The notes under the pieces are model-generated. The model saw only the letters and a list, made by a program, of their open reading frames with translations. It did no database searches and was not told where the DNA came from. From the NCBI RefSeq assembly GCF_002803515.1, contig NZ_PHQX01000001.1, forward strand, positions 3,162,001 through 3,226,000: DNA of 64,000 nucleotides, in the 5' to 3' direction. The stretch comes from Stenotrophomonas lactitubi (GTDB lineage Bacteria; Pseudomonadota; Gammaproteobacteria; Xanthomonadales; Xanthomonadaceae). Made by a program: the position numbers and the translations under genes. Shown piece by piece: positions 44,257-53,040 of the stretch (within the stretch, counting starts at the first letter, position 1; the number at the start of each line of letters is the position of its first letter).

Positions 44257-44280
44257 GGTAGCGCCGGGCCATGCCCAGCG
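44257..44280. repeat. SMAG palindrome after the copper receptor gene
   Basis: GGTAGCGCCGGGCCATGCCCAGCG, one mismatch in the arm. Confidence 0.7.
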
Positions 44281-44282
44281 GA

Positions 44283-46346
44283 TCAGTATCGGTAGTTCAC
44301 CTTCATCCACAGGCTGCGGCCGGGCTCGTTGATGCGTACCGGATCGGCCGGGAAGCCGAAATCGGCGCTGCCGGCCAGATTCAGATGCTCGCTGTAGGCG
44401 CGGTCGAACAGATTGTCGACACCGGCGCTGAGCTGCAGCTGCGAACTGAAACGATAGGCCGCATTGAGCGCCAGCGTGGCGAAGCCACTGCTCGGCCCGA
44501 GGTCCTGCGCCACCACGTTGCCCTGCCCGTCCGCGACCCGGTGCTGATGGGTGACCGCGCGCACCAACGCACCGGCACTCCAGCGCTGGCCTTCCCAGTC
44601 AGCGCTCAGGCGCGCTTCCAGCGGCGGCATCTGCGGCAACGGGCGATGCTGGTCGCGGTTCTCGCCCCAGGCATAGGCCAGGGTGCCACCCAGCTTCCAC
44701 TGCGCGTCGAGCTGCAGCTGCACACCGGCCTCGGCACCGGCGATGCGCGCCTGCACGTTGTCGGCCTGGCTCATGCCCATCATGCCGCTGCCGCGATAGG
44801 TGAACAGGATGTAGTCCTGGATCTGCCCCGCATAGGCGGAGACCCAGGCCTGCACGCGCGGGCCTTTGTATTGCAGGCCGACGTCGAGCTGGGTGGTGCG
44901 TTCGGGCTGGATGCCAGCGAACGCGTTGACCACACCTGCCGGGCCATGATCGGGCGAGAACAGTTCCCAGTAGTCGGGCATGCGCTGGCTGTGACCAAGG
45001 CCGGCATACCAGGTCAGGCCATCGGCGAGATCCTGTTCGTAGCGCAGGAAGCCACTGCCCAGCCAGTCCCTGCGGCGCTGGCCGGCGGTGGGATTGGGCA
45101 TGGCCATCATCATGCCGCCGATGTCGGCGCGCTCATCGCGCACGCTGGCACGATCGACGCGCAGGCCGCCGATCCAGCGCTGGTCGGTGCCGGCGCCGAG
45201 GGTCAATTCGGTGAACGCACCGTAGCGGCGGAAGTTGGCGTCGGTGTTCCAGTCCGCCTGTCTGTAGGTGCCGCGGCCCATGCCCATGCGGCCGCGATGT
45301 CGGCTGTCCTCGCCGTCGACGCCGGCCACCAGCTGCACGTCCTGCCAGCGCCATTCGGAGCTGATGCGCCCACCCTGCGTGCGGCGATCCACGTTCGACG
45401 CCATCGGCATCGGCATCATGCTGTGCGGGTTCGGCTCGCGCAGCGTGTAGTTGTCCATCACGTGGTCGGCTTCGTTGTAGTACACGTTGGCCTGCAGCGT
45501 GTCCCACGCCCCGGGCAGGTTGCGCTTCTCGAAGCGCGCGGCGTAGCTGGTGCGCTCGAACGCGGCACCGTCCATGCCGCGCCCGGCGTAGCGCGCGATC
45601 GCATCGCCGGCACCGGCGGATACTTCGAGCAGGGTATCGGCATCAGGCGTCCAGCCAACGGCTACGTCGCCATTCCACTTGCGCCATTTCGACGGAACCA
45701 CATCACCGTTGCCGTCCTTGTAGTCATCGGCTTCGGAGCGATTGCCGCTGGCACGCACATAGCCCGTCGGATTGCCCAGGGTGAGGTCCAGCACCTGGTC
45801 GTTGCGGTTGCGCGAACCAACCAGCGTGCTGGCATCGGCACGCAGCCCGGGCTCGTCGAAACGCGGGGTATCACGCTCAAAACGCACGGTGCCCGCAGAC
45901 GCACCCGCGCCCCAGCGCACGCTCTGCGGGCCCTTGATGATGGTCAGCCGGTCAAAGCTCTCCGGCGAGATGTAGGACAACGGGTTGTCCATGCGCGAGG
46001 GACACGCACCAATCAGATTGCCATCGTTGCTGAGGATATTCAGGCGCGAACCGAACATGCCACGCAGCACCGGGTCGCCGTTGGTGCCGCCGTTGCGGAT
46101 GGCGGAAAAGCCGGGAACGGTCTTCAGGTAATCGGCGCCATCGCTGGCCGGCACCGGCTGTCGCGGCAGGCGCGGATCGGTCACCCAGTGCAAGGGTGAG
46201 GACGGTGCAGCGGCGGTGACCACCAGCGTATCCAGCGTCCGCGCATCTTCAGCGGGCGCGGCATGGGCGAAGGGCGCGGCCAAGGCAACGCCAAGGGCAA
46301 GCGGCAGGCGCGCACGGGCGCCCGCGTCGGGGAAAGTCATTTTCAT
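44283..46346 (-). CDS. oprC: TonB-dependent copper receptor (OprC-like)
   Basis: 687 aa. A signal peptide (to about APFAHA) is followed by a plug domain and beta-barrel ending in LWMKVNYRY. Met-rich external segments (SMMPMPMA, GRMGMGRG, GGMMMAMPNP, GSGMMGMSQ) are what copper-binding OprC/NosA receptors show. It likely brings copper across the outer membrane. The next gene upstream, on the same strand, encodes a His/Met-rich DUF2946 protein, supporting a copper role. Confidence 0.88.
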   Translation of the reverse strand: MKMTFPDAGARARLPLALGVALAAPFAHAAPAEDARTLDTLVVTAAAPSSPLHWVTDPRLPRQPVPASDGADYLKTVPGFSAIRNGGTNGDPVLRGMFGSRLNILSNDGNLIGACPSRMDNPLSYISPESFDRLTIIKGPQSVRWGAGASAGTVRFERDTPRFDEPGLRADASTLVGSRNRNDQVLDLTLGNPTGYVRASGNRSEADDYKDGNGDVVPSKWRKWNGDVAVGWTPDADTLLEVSAGAGDAIARYAGRGMDGAAFERTSYAARFEKRNLPGAWDTLQANVYYNEADHVMDNYTLREPNPHSMMPMPMASNVDRRTQGGRISSEWRWQDVQLVAGVDGEDSRHRGRMGMGRGTYRQADWNTDANFRRYGAFTELTLGAGTDQRWIGGLRVDRASVRDERADIGGMMMAMPNPTAGQRRRDWLGSGFLRYEQDLADGLTWYAGLGHSQRMPDYWELFSPDHGPAGVVNAFAGIQPERTTQLDVGLQYKGPRVQAWVSAYAGQIQDYILFTYRGSGMMGMSQADNVQARIAGAEAGVQLQLDAQWKLGGTLAYAWGENRDQHRPLPQMPPLEARLSADWEGQRWSAGALVRAVTHQHRVADGQGNVVAQDLGPSSGFATLALNAAYRFSSQLQLSAGVDNLFDRAYSEHLNLAGSADFGFPADPVRINEPGRSLWMKVNYRY

Positions 46347-46418
46347 GGGAACAGCTCCAAGGTACGCACGCGCGCACGACGCCCTTGCAGGCATCGTGCG
46401 ACGGATTCGATAGGGAAA

Positions 46419-46850
46419 TCAGCGGACGGTGGAGATCGGCGGCGGGCCACGCGCGGCGTGTGCCGGCCAATGCAGCAGCGGCAGTCGCAGCTGTGACCAT
46501 GGGAACACCAGCTTCGGCCGCCACAGCAGTGGCAGCAGCAGCACCAGCACTGCCAGCCACGGCAGCAGGCGCATGGCCAGCACGCAGTACTCGCAGGCCT
46601 CGCCATGCATGGCGTGCGGATCGGCGGGCGGGCGGGGCACAGCCGGATCTGCATCGTGGTGCGCGTGACCGGCCATGGCCATGTCGTGCATGTCGTGGCC
46701 CATGGCCGTGTGGTCCATGCCTGCCATGCCCGCATGATCCATCGGCTGCGCCTGAAGCGCGCGGCTGACCAGCGGCGCGAGCACCATCAGCAGCGTCGCC
46801 ATGAAGGCAAGCTGGAGCAGGGTTCGATGCAGCTGGACGGTACGGATCAC
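46419..46850 (-). CDS. DUF2946-family His/Met-rich membrane protein
   Basis: About 144 aa. A first membrane segment (ATLLMVLAPLVSRALQA) is followed by a His/Met-rich stretch (DHAGMAGMDHTAMGHDMHD), then HGEACEYCVLAM and a second membrane segment (LLPWLAVLVLLLPLL). These features match DUF2946 proteins found beside copper receptors. GTG at 46850 is chosen tentatively; ATG at 46802 is the alternative. Confidence 0.75.
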   Translation of the reverse strand: MIRTVQLHRTLLQLAFMATLLMVLAPLVSRALQAQPMDHAGMAGMDHTAMGHDMHDMAMAGHAHHDADPAVPRPPADPHAMHGEACEYCVLAMRLLPWLAVLVLLLPLLWRPKLVFPWSQLRLPLLHWPAHAARGPPPISTVR

Positions 46851-46915
46851 CGCGCTAGTGTAGAGGTGCCCCCCGGGGGCGCCGTGCGACGAACCGTCGC
46901 AGGAGGGGGTATCGG

Positions 46916-47130
46916 CAGGGCTGCGCCCTGCACCCGCTACCAGCCGGAGCAGGAGCAACAGCAACAGCAGAAGCTGGCATTCCGTGGGATGGCAGGGCGG
47001 TGTCGGATTGCGGGGACGCCGTAAACCCATCCTTGGGGGCTTGGCCGCGGCATCCATGCCGCGGACACCCCGCAATCCGACACCGCCCCGCCTTCGACAG
47101 ATTTCCGCGATCTGTAGATCCACGCCATGC
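46916..47130. repeat. Hairpin repeat of the large intergenic family, copy B
   Basis: GCAGGGCTGCGCCCTGCACCCGC lead, (GCAACA)n run, then arms GCAGGGCGGTGTCGGATTGCGG and CCGCAATCCGACACCGCCC around the conserved ACCCATCCTTGGGGGCT segment and ATGCCGCGG tip. It is followed by two copies of ATCCACGC(C)ATGCGTGGAT. It is opposed by copy C. Confidence 0.78.
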
Positions 47131-47239
47131 GTGGATGAATCTCTATCGAAATCGAATATTTCGGCAATTGATCGAAAAGCATCCACGCATGGCGTGGATC
47201 TACCGTGTCGACCAAGGTCGACGCCTACCAACAGCCGCC

Positions 47240-47440
47240 GGAATCTGTCAGCGGCGGGGCGGTGTGGGCAGGCAGGACCGTTGGCGCCATGGATGGCGCC
47301 ATCGAGCCCCCAGGGATGGGTTTACGGCGTGTCCTGCATGCCCACACCGCCCCGCCACCCCAAGGAATGCACGCTGTTGCTGTTGCTGTTGCTCCTGCTC
47401 CGGCTGGTAGCGGGTGCAGGGCGCAGCCCTGCTCAACCAC
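47240..47440. repeat. Hairpin repeat of the large intergenic family, copy C (inverted)
   Basis: Reverse orientation of copy B, ending GGGTGCAGGGCGCAGCCCTGC. Its own arms (GGCGGTGTGGGCAGGCAGGAC / GTCCTGCATGCCCACACCGCC) differ from those of B but pair with each other. Confidence 0.78.
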
Positions 47441-47443
47441 TCC

Positions 47444-48427
47444 TCAGACTGTGATCGTCTGGGTCAGCGATTCCCAGGTCGGCGGCACCGGCCAGGACGC
47501 GGCCTGGTTGCCGTCCAGCACCCGCCGCAGATCGCGTGGATCGATCTGCGGGGCCAGCACATGCACCAGCTCCAGCGCGTAATCGCGCAGCACCCGGTCG
47601 CGTGGCAGCACCGCCCAGGCGATGCACTCGGTGATCGGCGCCGGTGCCGGCCACACCCGCAGGTCCTCGTCGTTGGCGCTGATCGCCATCTCGGCCAGCA
47701 GCCCCACCCCCAGACCTGTGCGCACATAGGTCTTGATCAGGTCGGCGTCCAGCGCGGTCAGCGCCAGATCGGGTACCAGGTTCTGCGCGGCAAAGGCGCG
47801 CTGCAGGGAGGAGTTGGGTCGGGTCGAGGATTCATAGCTGATCAGCGGCTGGCGGGCCAATGCTGCCAGGTCCGGTACGCGGCCGGCGCGGTCCAGCGGA
47901 TGGCCCTTGGGCACCACCACCAGCCGTCGCCAGCGGAACAGCGGCACCGCGATGCCGTCGCTGGGTTCGCTGCCGGCAGTACTGATGATCGCGATATCAG
48001 CATCGCCCTGGTTCAGCCGGTCCAGCGCATCGGCCTCACCGGCCTGCTGCAGGTGCACGCTGACCTGCGGATAGGCCTGCTTGATGCGCGCCACGGCTGG
48101 CGGCAGCACGAAGCGCGCCTGGGTGTGGGTGGTGGTCAGGATCAGCTGACCCTGGCTCTCGCGGCGCTGGTTGGCCGCGTAGGTGCGGATGTTGTTGGCT
48201 TCGGACAGCACGGCGCGGGCGCGGCTGATCACTTCGGTGCCGGCCGGGGTGACCGACTCCAGGCTGCGTCCCTTGCGCACGAACAGCAGGAAGCCCAGTT
48301 CGTCCTCCAGCTGCTTGAGCTGCTTGGACAGGCCGGGCTGGGTGGCATGCACCCGCGAGGCGGCGAGCGTGATGTTCAGCTCGGCGTCGGCGATGGCAAC
48401 CAGGTAGCGCAGCTGGGTCAGCGTCAT
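47444..48427 (-). CDS. cysB: LysR-family regulator CysB
   Basis: 327 aa. N-terminal HTH (MTLTQLRYLVAIADAELNITLAA) and an effector domain with QGQLILTTTHTQARFVLP, LISYESSTRPNSSL and VRTGLGVGLLAEM, all typical of CysB, the activator of cysteine and sulfur uptake genes that answers to O-acetylserine. It is divergent from cysK. Confidence 0.92.
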   Translation of the reverse strand: MTLTQLRYLVAIADAELNITLAASRVHATQPGLSKQLKQLEDELGFLLFVRKGRSLESVTPAGTEVISRARAVLSEANNIRTYAANQRRESQGQLILTTTHTQARFVLPPAVARIKQAYPQVSVHLQQAGEADALDRLNQGDADIAIISTAGSEPSDGIAVPLFRWRRLVVVPKGHPLDRAGRVPDLAALARQPLISYESSTRPNSSLQRAFAAQNLVPDLALTALDADLIKTYVRTGLGVGLLAEMAISANDEDLRVWPAPAPITECIAWAVLPRDRVLRDYALELVHVLAPQIDPRDLRRVLDGNQAASWPVPPTWESLTQTITV

Positions 48428-48488
48428 GGCAGGCGGGCGATGTGGGGGCGGAGGTCCACTCTAGGGTCAATTGCCGTCACCAGCTTAT

Positions 48489-48499
48489 AACCAAAGGTT
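48489..48499. promoter_or_regulatory. Candidate CysB site between cysB and cysK
   Basis: AACCAAAGGTT, a short AT-rich palindrome in the divergent cysB-cysK space (48428-48635). CysB sites are weakly conserved, so this is a guess. Confidence 0.3.
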
Positions 48500-48635
48500 G
48501 TTTAAGAAAGGTATCTGGTCATTTCCGGGCGTCATATGCCGGCGCTACGGTCAGCCGGCAGCCGCTGGCCTGAACAGCCAGCCTTCTTCCCTTATGCCCG
48601 CCGAGCCCGGCGCGGCCTGTTCCTGGAGCGCTCCC

Positions 48636-49595
48636 ATGGCCCTGTACGACTCCATCCTCGACACCATCGGCAACACCCCCATCGTCAAGCTGCAGCGCCT
48701 GGCGCCGCAGGGCGTGACCGTGTACGCCAAGGTTGAATCCTTCAATCCCGGCGGCTCGGTGAAGGATCGCCTGGCGCTGGCGATCATCCTCGATGCCGAA
48801 CAGCGTGGCCTGCTCAAGCCGGGCGACACCATCGTCGAAGCCACCTCGGGCAACACCGGCGTCGCCTTGGCGATGGTGGCCGCCGCACGCGGCTACAAGT
48901 TCGTGGCGACGATGGTCGAGACCTTCTCGGTGGAACGCCGCAAGCTGATGCGCGCCTACGGCGCGAAGGTCATCCTGACCCCGGCCGCCGAGCGCGGCAG
49001 CGGCATGGTGCGCAGGGCGCGCGAACTGGCCGAGGAGCACGGCTGGTTCCTGGCCAGCCAGTTCGCCAACCCGGCCAACCCGGCCTACCACCGCAACACC
49101 ACCGCCGCGGAGATCCTGCGTGATTTCGCCGGCAAGCGTCTGGACTACTTCGTCAGCGGCTGGGGCACCGGCGGCACCCTGACCGGTGTCGGTGAAGTGC
49201 TGAAGGTCGCCCGCCCCGACACCCGCATCATCGCCACCGAACCGGCAGGCGCCGCCTTGCTGAAGGGCGATGACTGGAAGCCGCACAAGATCCAGGGCTG
49301 GACCCCGGACTTCGTGCCCGATGTGCTCAACCGCAATGTGGTGGACGAACTGGTGACGGTGGAAGATGATCGCGCGATCGCCACTGCCCGCCAGCTGGCC
49401 GCAGAGGAAGGCATCTTCGTCGGCATCTCCGCCGGTGCCACCGTGGCCAGCGCACTGGACGTGGCACATCGCGCGGAACCGGGCGCGGTGATCCTGGCGA
49501 TGTTGCCGGACACCGGTGAACGCTACTTCTCCACGCCGCTGTTCGCCGACGTCAATGAAGGTTCCGACGACGACTGGCTGGCCGGTCTGCCCTGA
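48636..49595 (+). CDS. cysK: Cysteine synthase A (O-acetylserine sulfhydrylase)
   Basis: 319 aa. PLP lysine in PGGSVKDR, TSGNTG, GTGGTLTGVG and FVGISAGAT are the family hallmarks. It makes cysteine from O-acetylserine and sulfide. The ATG at 48636 gives the usual start MALYDSILDTIGNTP. Divergent from its regulator cysB. Confidence 0.95.
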   Translation: MALYDSILDTIGNTPIVKLQRLAPQGVTVYAKVESFNPGGSVKDRLALAIILDAEQRGLLKPGDTIVEATSGNTGVALAMVAAARGYKFVATMVETFSVERRKLMRAYGAKVILTPAAERGSGMVRRARELAEEHGWFLASQFANPANPAYHRNTTAAEILRDFAGKRLDYFVSGWGTGGTLTGVGEVLKVARPDTRIIATEPAGAALLKGDDWKPHKIQGWTPDFVPDVLNRNVVDELVTVEDDRAIATARQLAAEEGIFVGISAGATVASALDVAHRAEPGAVILAMLPDTGERYFSTPLFADVNEGSDDDWLAGLP

Positions 49596-49623
49596 TCGCC
49601 GCGTTGTCGATGACAGCAGGATG

Positions 49624-49646
49624 ACGCCCACCCTCGCGGTGGGCGT
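49624..49646 (+). terminator. Terminator after cysK
   Basis: 9-bp perfect stem ACGCCCACC/GGTGGGCGT, loop CTCGC, then TTTCC. Confidence 0.75.
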
Positions 49647-49917
49647 TTCCATTTGGGCAATCCTGACTGGGCATTGCCGTTGCAAGCGGACCGTTTTCCC
49701 CCGCAAATCAGAAGCAATCCATTTCAGGAACTTTCGTTTCGCCTGCGTGCGGCGCTCGCTTCAGCCTGCGTGAAGGCGCTGCCGGCCATCGTGCATGAAC
49801 AGCGCGGATCGCAGTGCGTGAGACGGTCATGACGCAGCATCGATGCCCTGTCCCGCAAGATGCGGGTGCAGCCAGCGTGGGCACGGCGCGCAACAACTAC
49901 AGGCAGGAGACGGACGC

Positions 49918-50514
49918 ATGAAGATCGAAGTGTGACAGGGCGACATCACGGCCCTGGCGGTGGATGCGATCGTCAACGCGGCCAATGAATCACTGCTCGG
50001 TGGCGGCGGTGTCGACGGCGCGATCCATCGTGCGGCTGGCCCCGGCCTGCTGGCCGAGTGCGAGCGTCTGCCGGAGCTGCGCCCCGGCGTGCGCTGCCCG
50101 ACCGGTGAGGTGCGCGCAACGGATGCCCATGCACTTCCGGCACGGCACGTACTGCATACCGTCGGCCCGGTCTGGCACGACGGCCAGCGCGACGAACCGG
50201 CACTGCTGGCCAACTGCTACTGGAAGTCGCTGCAGCTGGCCGAATCGCTGAACCTGCAGTCGATCGCGTTCCCGGCCATCAGCTGCGGGGTGTATGGCTA
50301 TCCGCTGTACCAGGCGGCGCAGATCGCGGTGACCGAAACACTGGCCTGGCAGCGCAGCCACGCCCAGCCGATGCGGATCGTGCTGGTGGCATTCAACACG
50401 GCGACCGCCAAGGCCTACCAGCAGGCGCTGTCGGCCGCAGGCCAGGTCGCCGACAGCGGGCGCGGGTCGCTGCTGCCCCCACTGGGCGATACCGGATTCG
50501 TGCCGGCGCATTGA
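49918..50514 (+). pseudogene. Macro-domain protein (ADP-ribose hydrolase) with an in-frame TGA
   Basis: The frame starts MKIEV at an AGGAGA-preceded ATG, then has TGA at 49933-49935 where the family has Trp (MKIEVWQGDIT), and continues open as [31 protein letters not shown] and [11 protein letters not shown]. The rest is intact, about 198 codons. The change is one base, TGG to TGA. Macro-domain proteins remove ADP-ribose or hydrolyse O-acetyl-ADP-ribose. A GTG at 49960 could restart translation but would lose the first strand and the GD loop, so the product is probably inactive unless readthrough occurs. Confidence 0.85.
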
Positions 50515-50539
50515 AACAATGCGGGGCGTGGAAGAAAAA

Positions 50540-50562
50540 AAGGCCGGGCATTGCCCGGCCTT
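50540..50562. terminator. Two-way terminator
   Basis: 10-bp stem AAGGCCGGGC/GCCCGGCCTT with A7 before and TTTT after, between convergent genes. Confidence 0.85.
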
Positions 50563-50587
50563 TTCGTTTACATCCGTCGCGACAGCG

Positions 50588-51700
50588 TCAGTTCGTTACT
50601 TCGGCGGCAGCGTCGGCCGCCGCCGTAGCAGCCGCCGATGCCGCGGCCGAAGCGGCGCCGTCGACCTGCACACGCACTTCCACCATGCCCGCTTCGTCGC
50701 TCAGGCTGGTTACGTCCACGGTGTAGTGGCCGGCCGGCAGCGATTCTTCCAGGCGTGCGTTGGTGCCATTGCCACCATCGTCGTCCACCAGCTCCACGTT
50801 CGAACCGACCACGCGCAGCACCGTATCCACCTGGCTGGAAATCGCATCCAGGCGCACATCGGCCGGACGCGGCAGGCTCAGCAGGAAGCGGCGGCGCCCT
50901 TCGCCATCAAGCATGGCGAACACGCTGCCGGAGTTCGGCAGGGTGGTGCCATCACGCATGACCATGTTGGCCGGCAGCTCGGTGCGCTTGGCAGTCAGCT
51001 TGAAGGCGCCGGTACCGTCTTCGCCCAGGCTGCGCACGCGCAGGGTGTACTTGCCCGGTTCCAGCGGCATGCCGATGCGCGAATTGGTGCCGTCGCCGCC
51101 GTCGTCGTTTTCCGACTGAGCGCCGTTGCCGTCCAGCTTCAGCACGGTATCGAACGCATCCGATTCCAGGCGGATCTCGTACATGCCCGCCTTGTCCACC
51201 TGCAGGGTGTAATCCTGCGACTTGGAGACCAGCAGGTCGACGATCTCGCCTTCGGCCACCATCGGCTTGCCGTCATACGGCACCAGCTTCTCGGCGCGCA
51301 GGCGGTACGGGCCGAAGGCGGAGGGGCCGTCGGCATTGATGGCCACCTGGTAGCTGCCGGTGCCATTGGCGCGGAATGCCAGCGAGACGTCGTCGCCGCG
51401 CTCGTAGCCCGAACTGCTGCTGGCCACCAGCACGCCGTTGTTGAACACGGCGATCGAGCCGCGCAGCGCGCCGGTCAACTTGATGCCGACCAGTTGCTTG
51501 TCGTCCAGCTTCAGCTGGTACAGCTGATGGTGGCTGCCATCATTGAAATTGACGCCGCTGCGCGAGGTGATTTCGCCGGATACCGGCTTGTCGAACTCCA
51601 GCGAGGGGGCCTTGCCCACGTCCGGGCTGCCACCCATCCGGTTGCAGCCGCCGACAGCCAGCACCGTGGCAACGGCCAGCGTGATTGCGGTAATACGCAT
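50588..51700 (-). CDS. Lipoprotein with repeated pre-peptidase-like domains
   Basis: 370 aa. The lipobox is VGGC near residue 19. Three beta-sandwich modules follow, with the repeated DDGG(D/N)GTN segment at two places and LEPGKYTLRVRSL / LPAGHYTVDVTSL, as in PPC domains. The end is an Ala-rich tail (AASAAATAAADAAAE). It is probably an envelope protein. No enzyme domain is present. Confidence 0.8.
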   Translation of the reverse strand: MRITAITLAVATVLAVGGCNRMGGSPDVGKAPSLEFDKPVSGEITSRSGVNFNDGSHHQLYQLKLDDKQLVGIKLTGALRGSIAVFNNGVLVASSSSGYERGDDVSLAFRANGTGSYQVAINADGPSAFGPYRLRAEKLVPYDGKPMVAEGEIVDLLVSKSQDYTLQVDKAGMYEIRLESDAFDTVLKLDGNGAQSENDDGGDGTNSRIGMPLEPGKYTLRVRSLGEDGTGAFKLTAKRTELPANMVMRDGTTLPNSGSVFAMLDGEGRRRFLLSLPRPADVRLDAISSQVDTVLRVVGSNVELVDDDGGNGTNARLEESLPAGHYTVDVTSLSDEAGMVEVRVQVDGAASAAASAAATAAADAAAEVTN

Positions 51701-51836
51701 GTTTTTTCTCCTTGGCCTTCCATGTATGCCCCCACGCACTGGCCTGGCGTGCGGGAGGCGGCAACGATACCGGCAAAAGCAAACGCCGGCGTGATGCCGG
51801 CGCTGCCTTGTTCAGTTCATGCTGCGAAACGACGGA

Positions 51837-52841
51837 TCAGCCGTTCCACTTGCCCAGGGCGGCCTGGCCGTTTTCCTTGGCGCGCTCGTAGACGGTCTTC
51901 TGCGCGGCGGCGTAGTTGCCCTTCATGTCCTTGGCCCACAGCTTCAGTGCCGCCTGCTGCATGGCACGGCCATAGGAGAAGCTCAGCGGCCACGGCAGGT
52001 GACCCATCTGGTTCATGGCATTGAGGTGGGCGGTGGACTGCTCATCGCCCTGGCCGCCGGACAGGAACACCACGCCCGGCAGGATCGCCGGCACGGTGCT
52101 CTTCAGGCACATCACGGTCGACTCGGCCACTTCCTCGACGTCGGCCTGCTCGTCGCAGCCCTTGCCGGAGATGACCATCGAGGCCTTCAGGATGGTGCCT
52201 TCCAGCAGCACGTTCTGCTGGTACAGCGCGTCGAACAGCGAGCGCAGGGTGGCTTCGGTGACTTCGTAGCAGGTCTCGATGTCGTGCTCGCCGTCCATGA
52301 TCACTTCCGGCTCGACCATCGGCACCAGGCCGCATTCCTGGCACAGCGCGGCATAGCGGGCCAGCGCATGCGCGTTGGACTCGATGCAGGTGCCCGACGG
52401 AATGCTCTCGCCGATGTTGATGACCGCACGCCACTTGGCGAAGCGCGCGCCCAGCTTGTAGTACTCCTGCAGGCGCTCACGCAGGCCGTCCAGGCCTTCG
52501 GTGACCAGCTCGCCCGGGCAACCGGCCAGCGGGTGCGCACCCTTGTCCACCTTGATGCCCGGGATCATGCCGTGGTCGGCCATGTACTTGGCGAACGGCA
52601 CGCCGTCCTTGGTCGACTGACGGATGGTCTCGTCGTACAGGATCGCGCCGGAAATGTGCTCGTTGAGCTTCGGCGTGGTCAGCAGCAGTTCGCGGTAGGC
52701 GCGACGGTTCTCTTCGGTGTTCTCGATGCCGACGCTGGCAAAGCGCTTGGCGATGGTACCGGTGGATTCGTCGATCGCGATGATGCCCTTGCCCGGGGCA
52801 ACCATGGCCTGGGCGGTTTCAGCCAGCTGTTCGATGCTCAT
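51837..52841 (-). CDS. fda: Class I fructose-bisphosphate aldolase
   Basis: 334 aa. Motifs PGKGIIAIDESTGT, the Schiff-base lysine region LLEGTILKASMV, and FLSGGQGDEQ fit class I (fda/fbaB-like ALDOA type) aldolase, which splits fructose 1,6-bisphosphate. It is followed upstream by pyk on the same strand, a glycolytic neighbourhood. Confidence 0.95.
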   Translation of the reverse strand: MSIEQLAETAQAMVAPGKGIIAIDESTGTIAKRFASVGIENTEENRRAYRELLLTTPKLNEHISGAILYDETIRQSTKDGVPFAKYMADHGMIPGIKVDKGAHPLAGCPGELVTEGLDGLRERLQEYYKLGARFAKWRAVINIGESIPSGTCIESNAHALARYAALCQECGLVPMVEPEVIMDGEHDIETCYEVTEATLRSLFDALYQQNVLLEGTILKASMVISGKGCDEQADVEEVAESTVMCLKSTVPAILPGVVFLSGGQGDEQSTAHLNAMNQMGHLPWPLSFSYGRAMQQAALKLWAKDMKGNYAAAQKTVYERAKENGQAALGKWNG

Positions 52842-53040
52842 GTACTTCCTGTGGCGGGTGCGGGAAAAACGTAAGTATAGCCCCGACGCCCCGTTACCTC
52901 GACGTGGAGGCCAGGGTGGAAACGATTCCACTTCCGTACAGGACAGGAAATGTCCTGCACGGCATGGGGTCGGAGCCCCTCCGGGGATCTGACCCCGGGG
53001 TCGGATCCGCACAGCGGCTCCGACCCGGTGTGATCAGCTC

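Noticed and set aside
46884..47440. CRISPR array suspected from repeated segments
   Set aside because: Repeats are large hairpins in opposite orientation, not short direct repeats with unique spacers, and no cas genes are near.
52964..53030. GGGGTCGGAGCCCCTCCGGGG repeat between fda and pyk
   Set aside because: GC-rich hairpin-like sequence without a T tail; could be a repeat fragment, but not enough to call a terminator.
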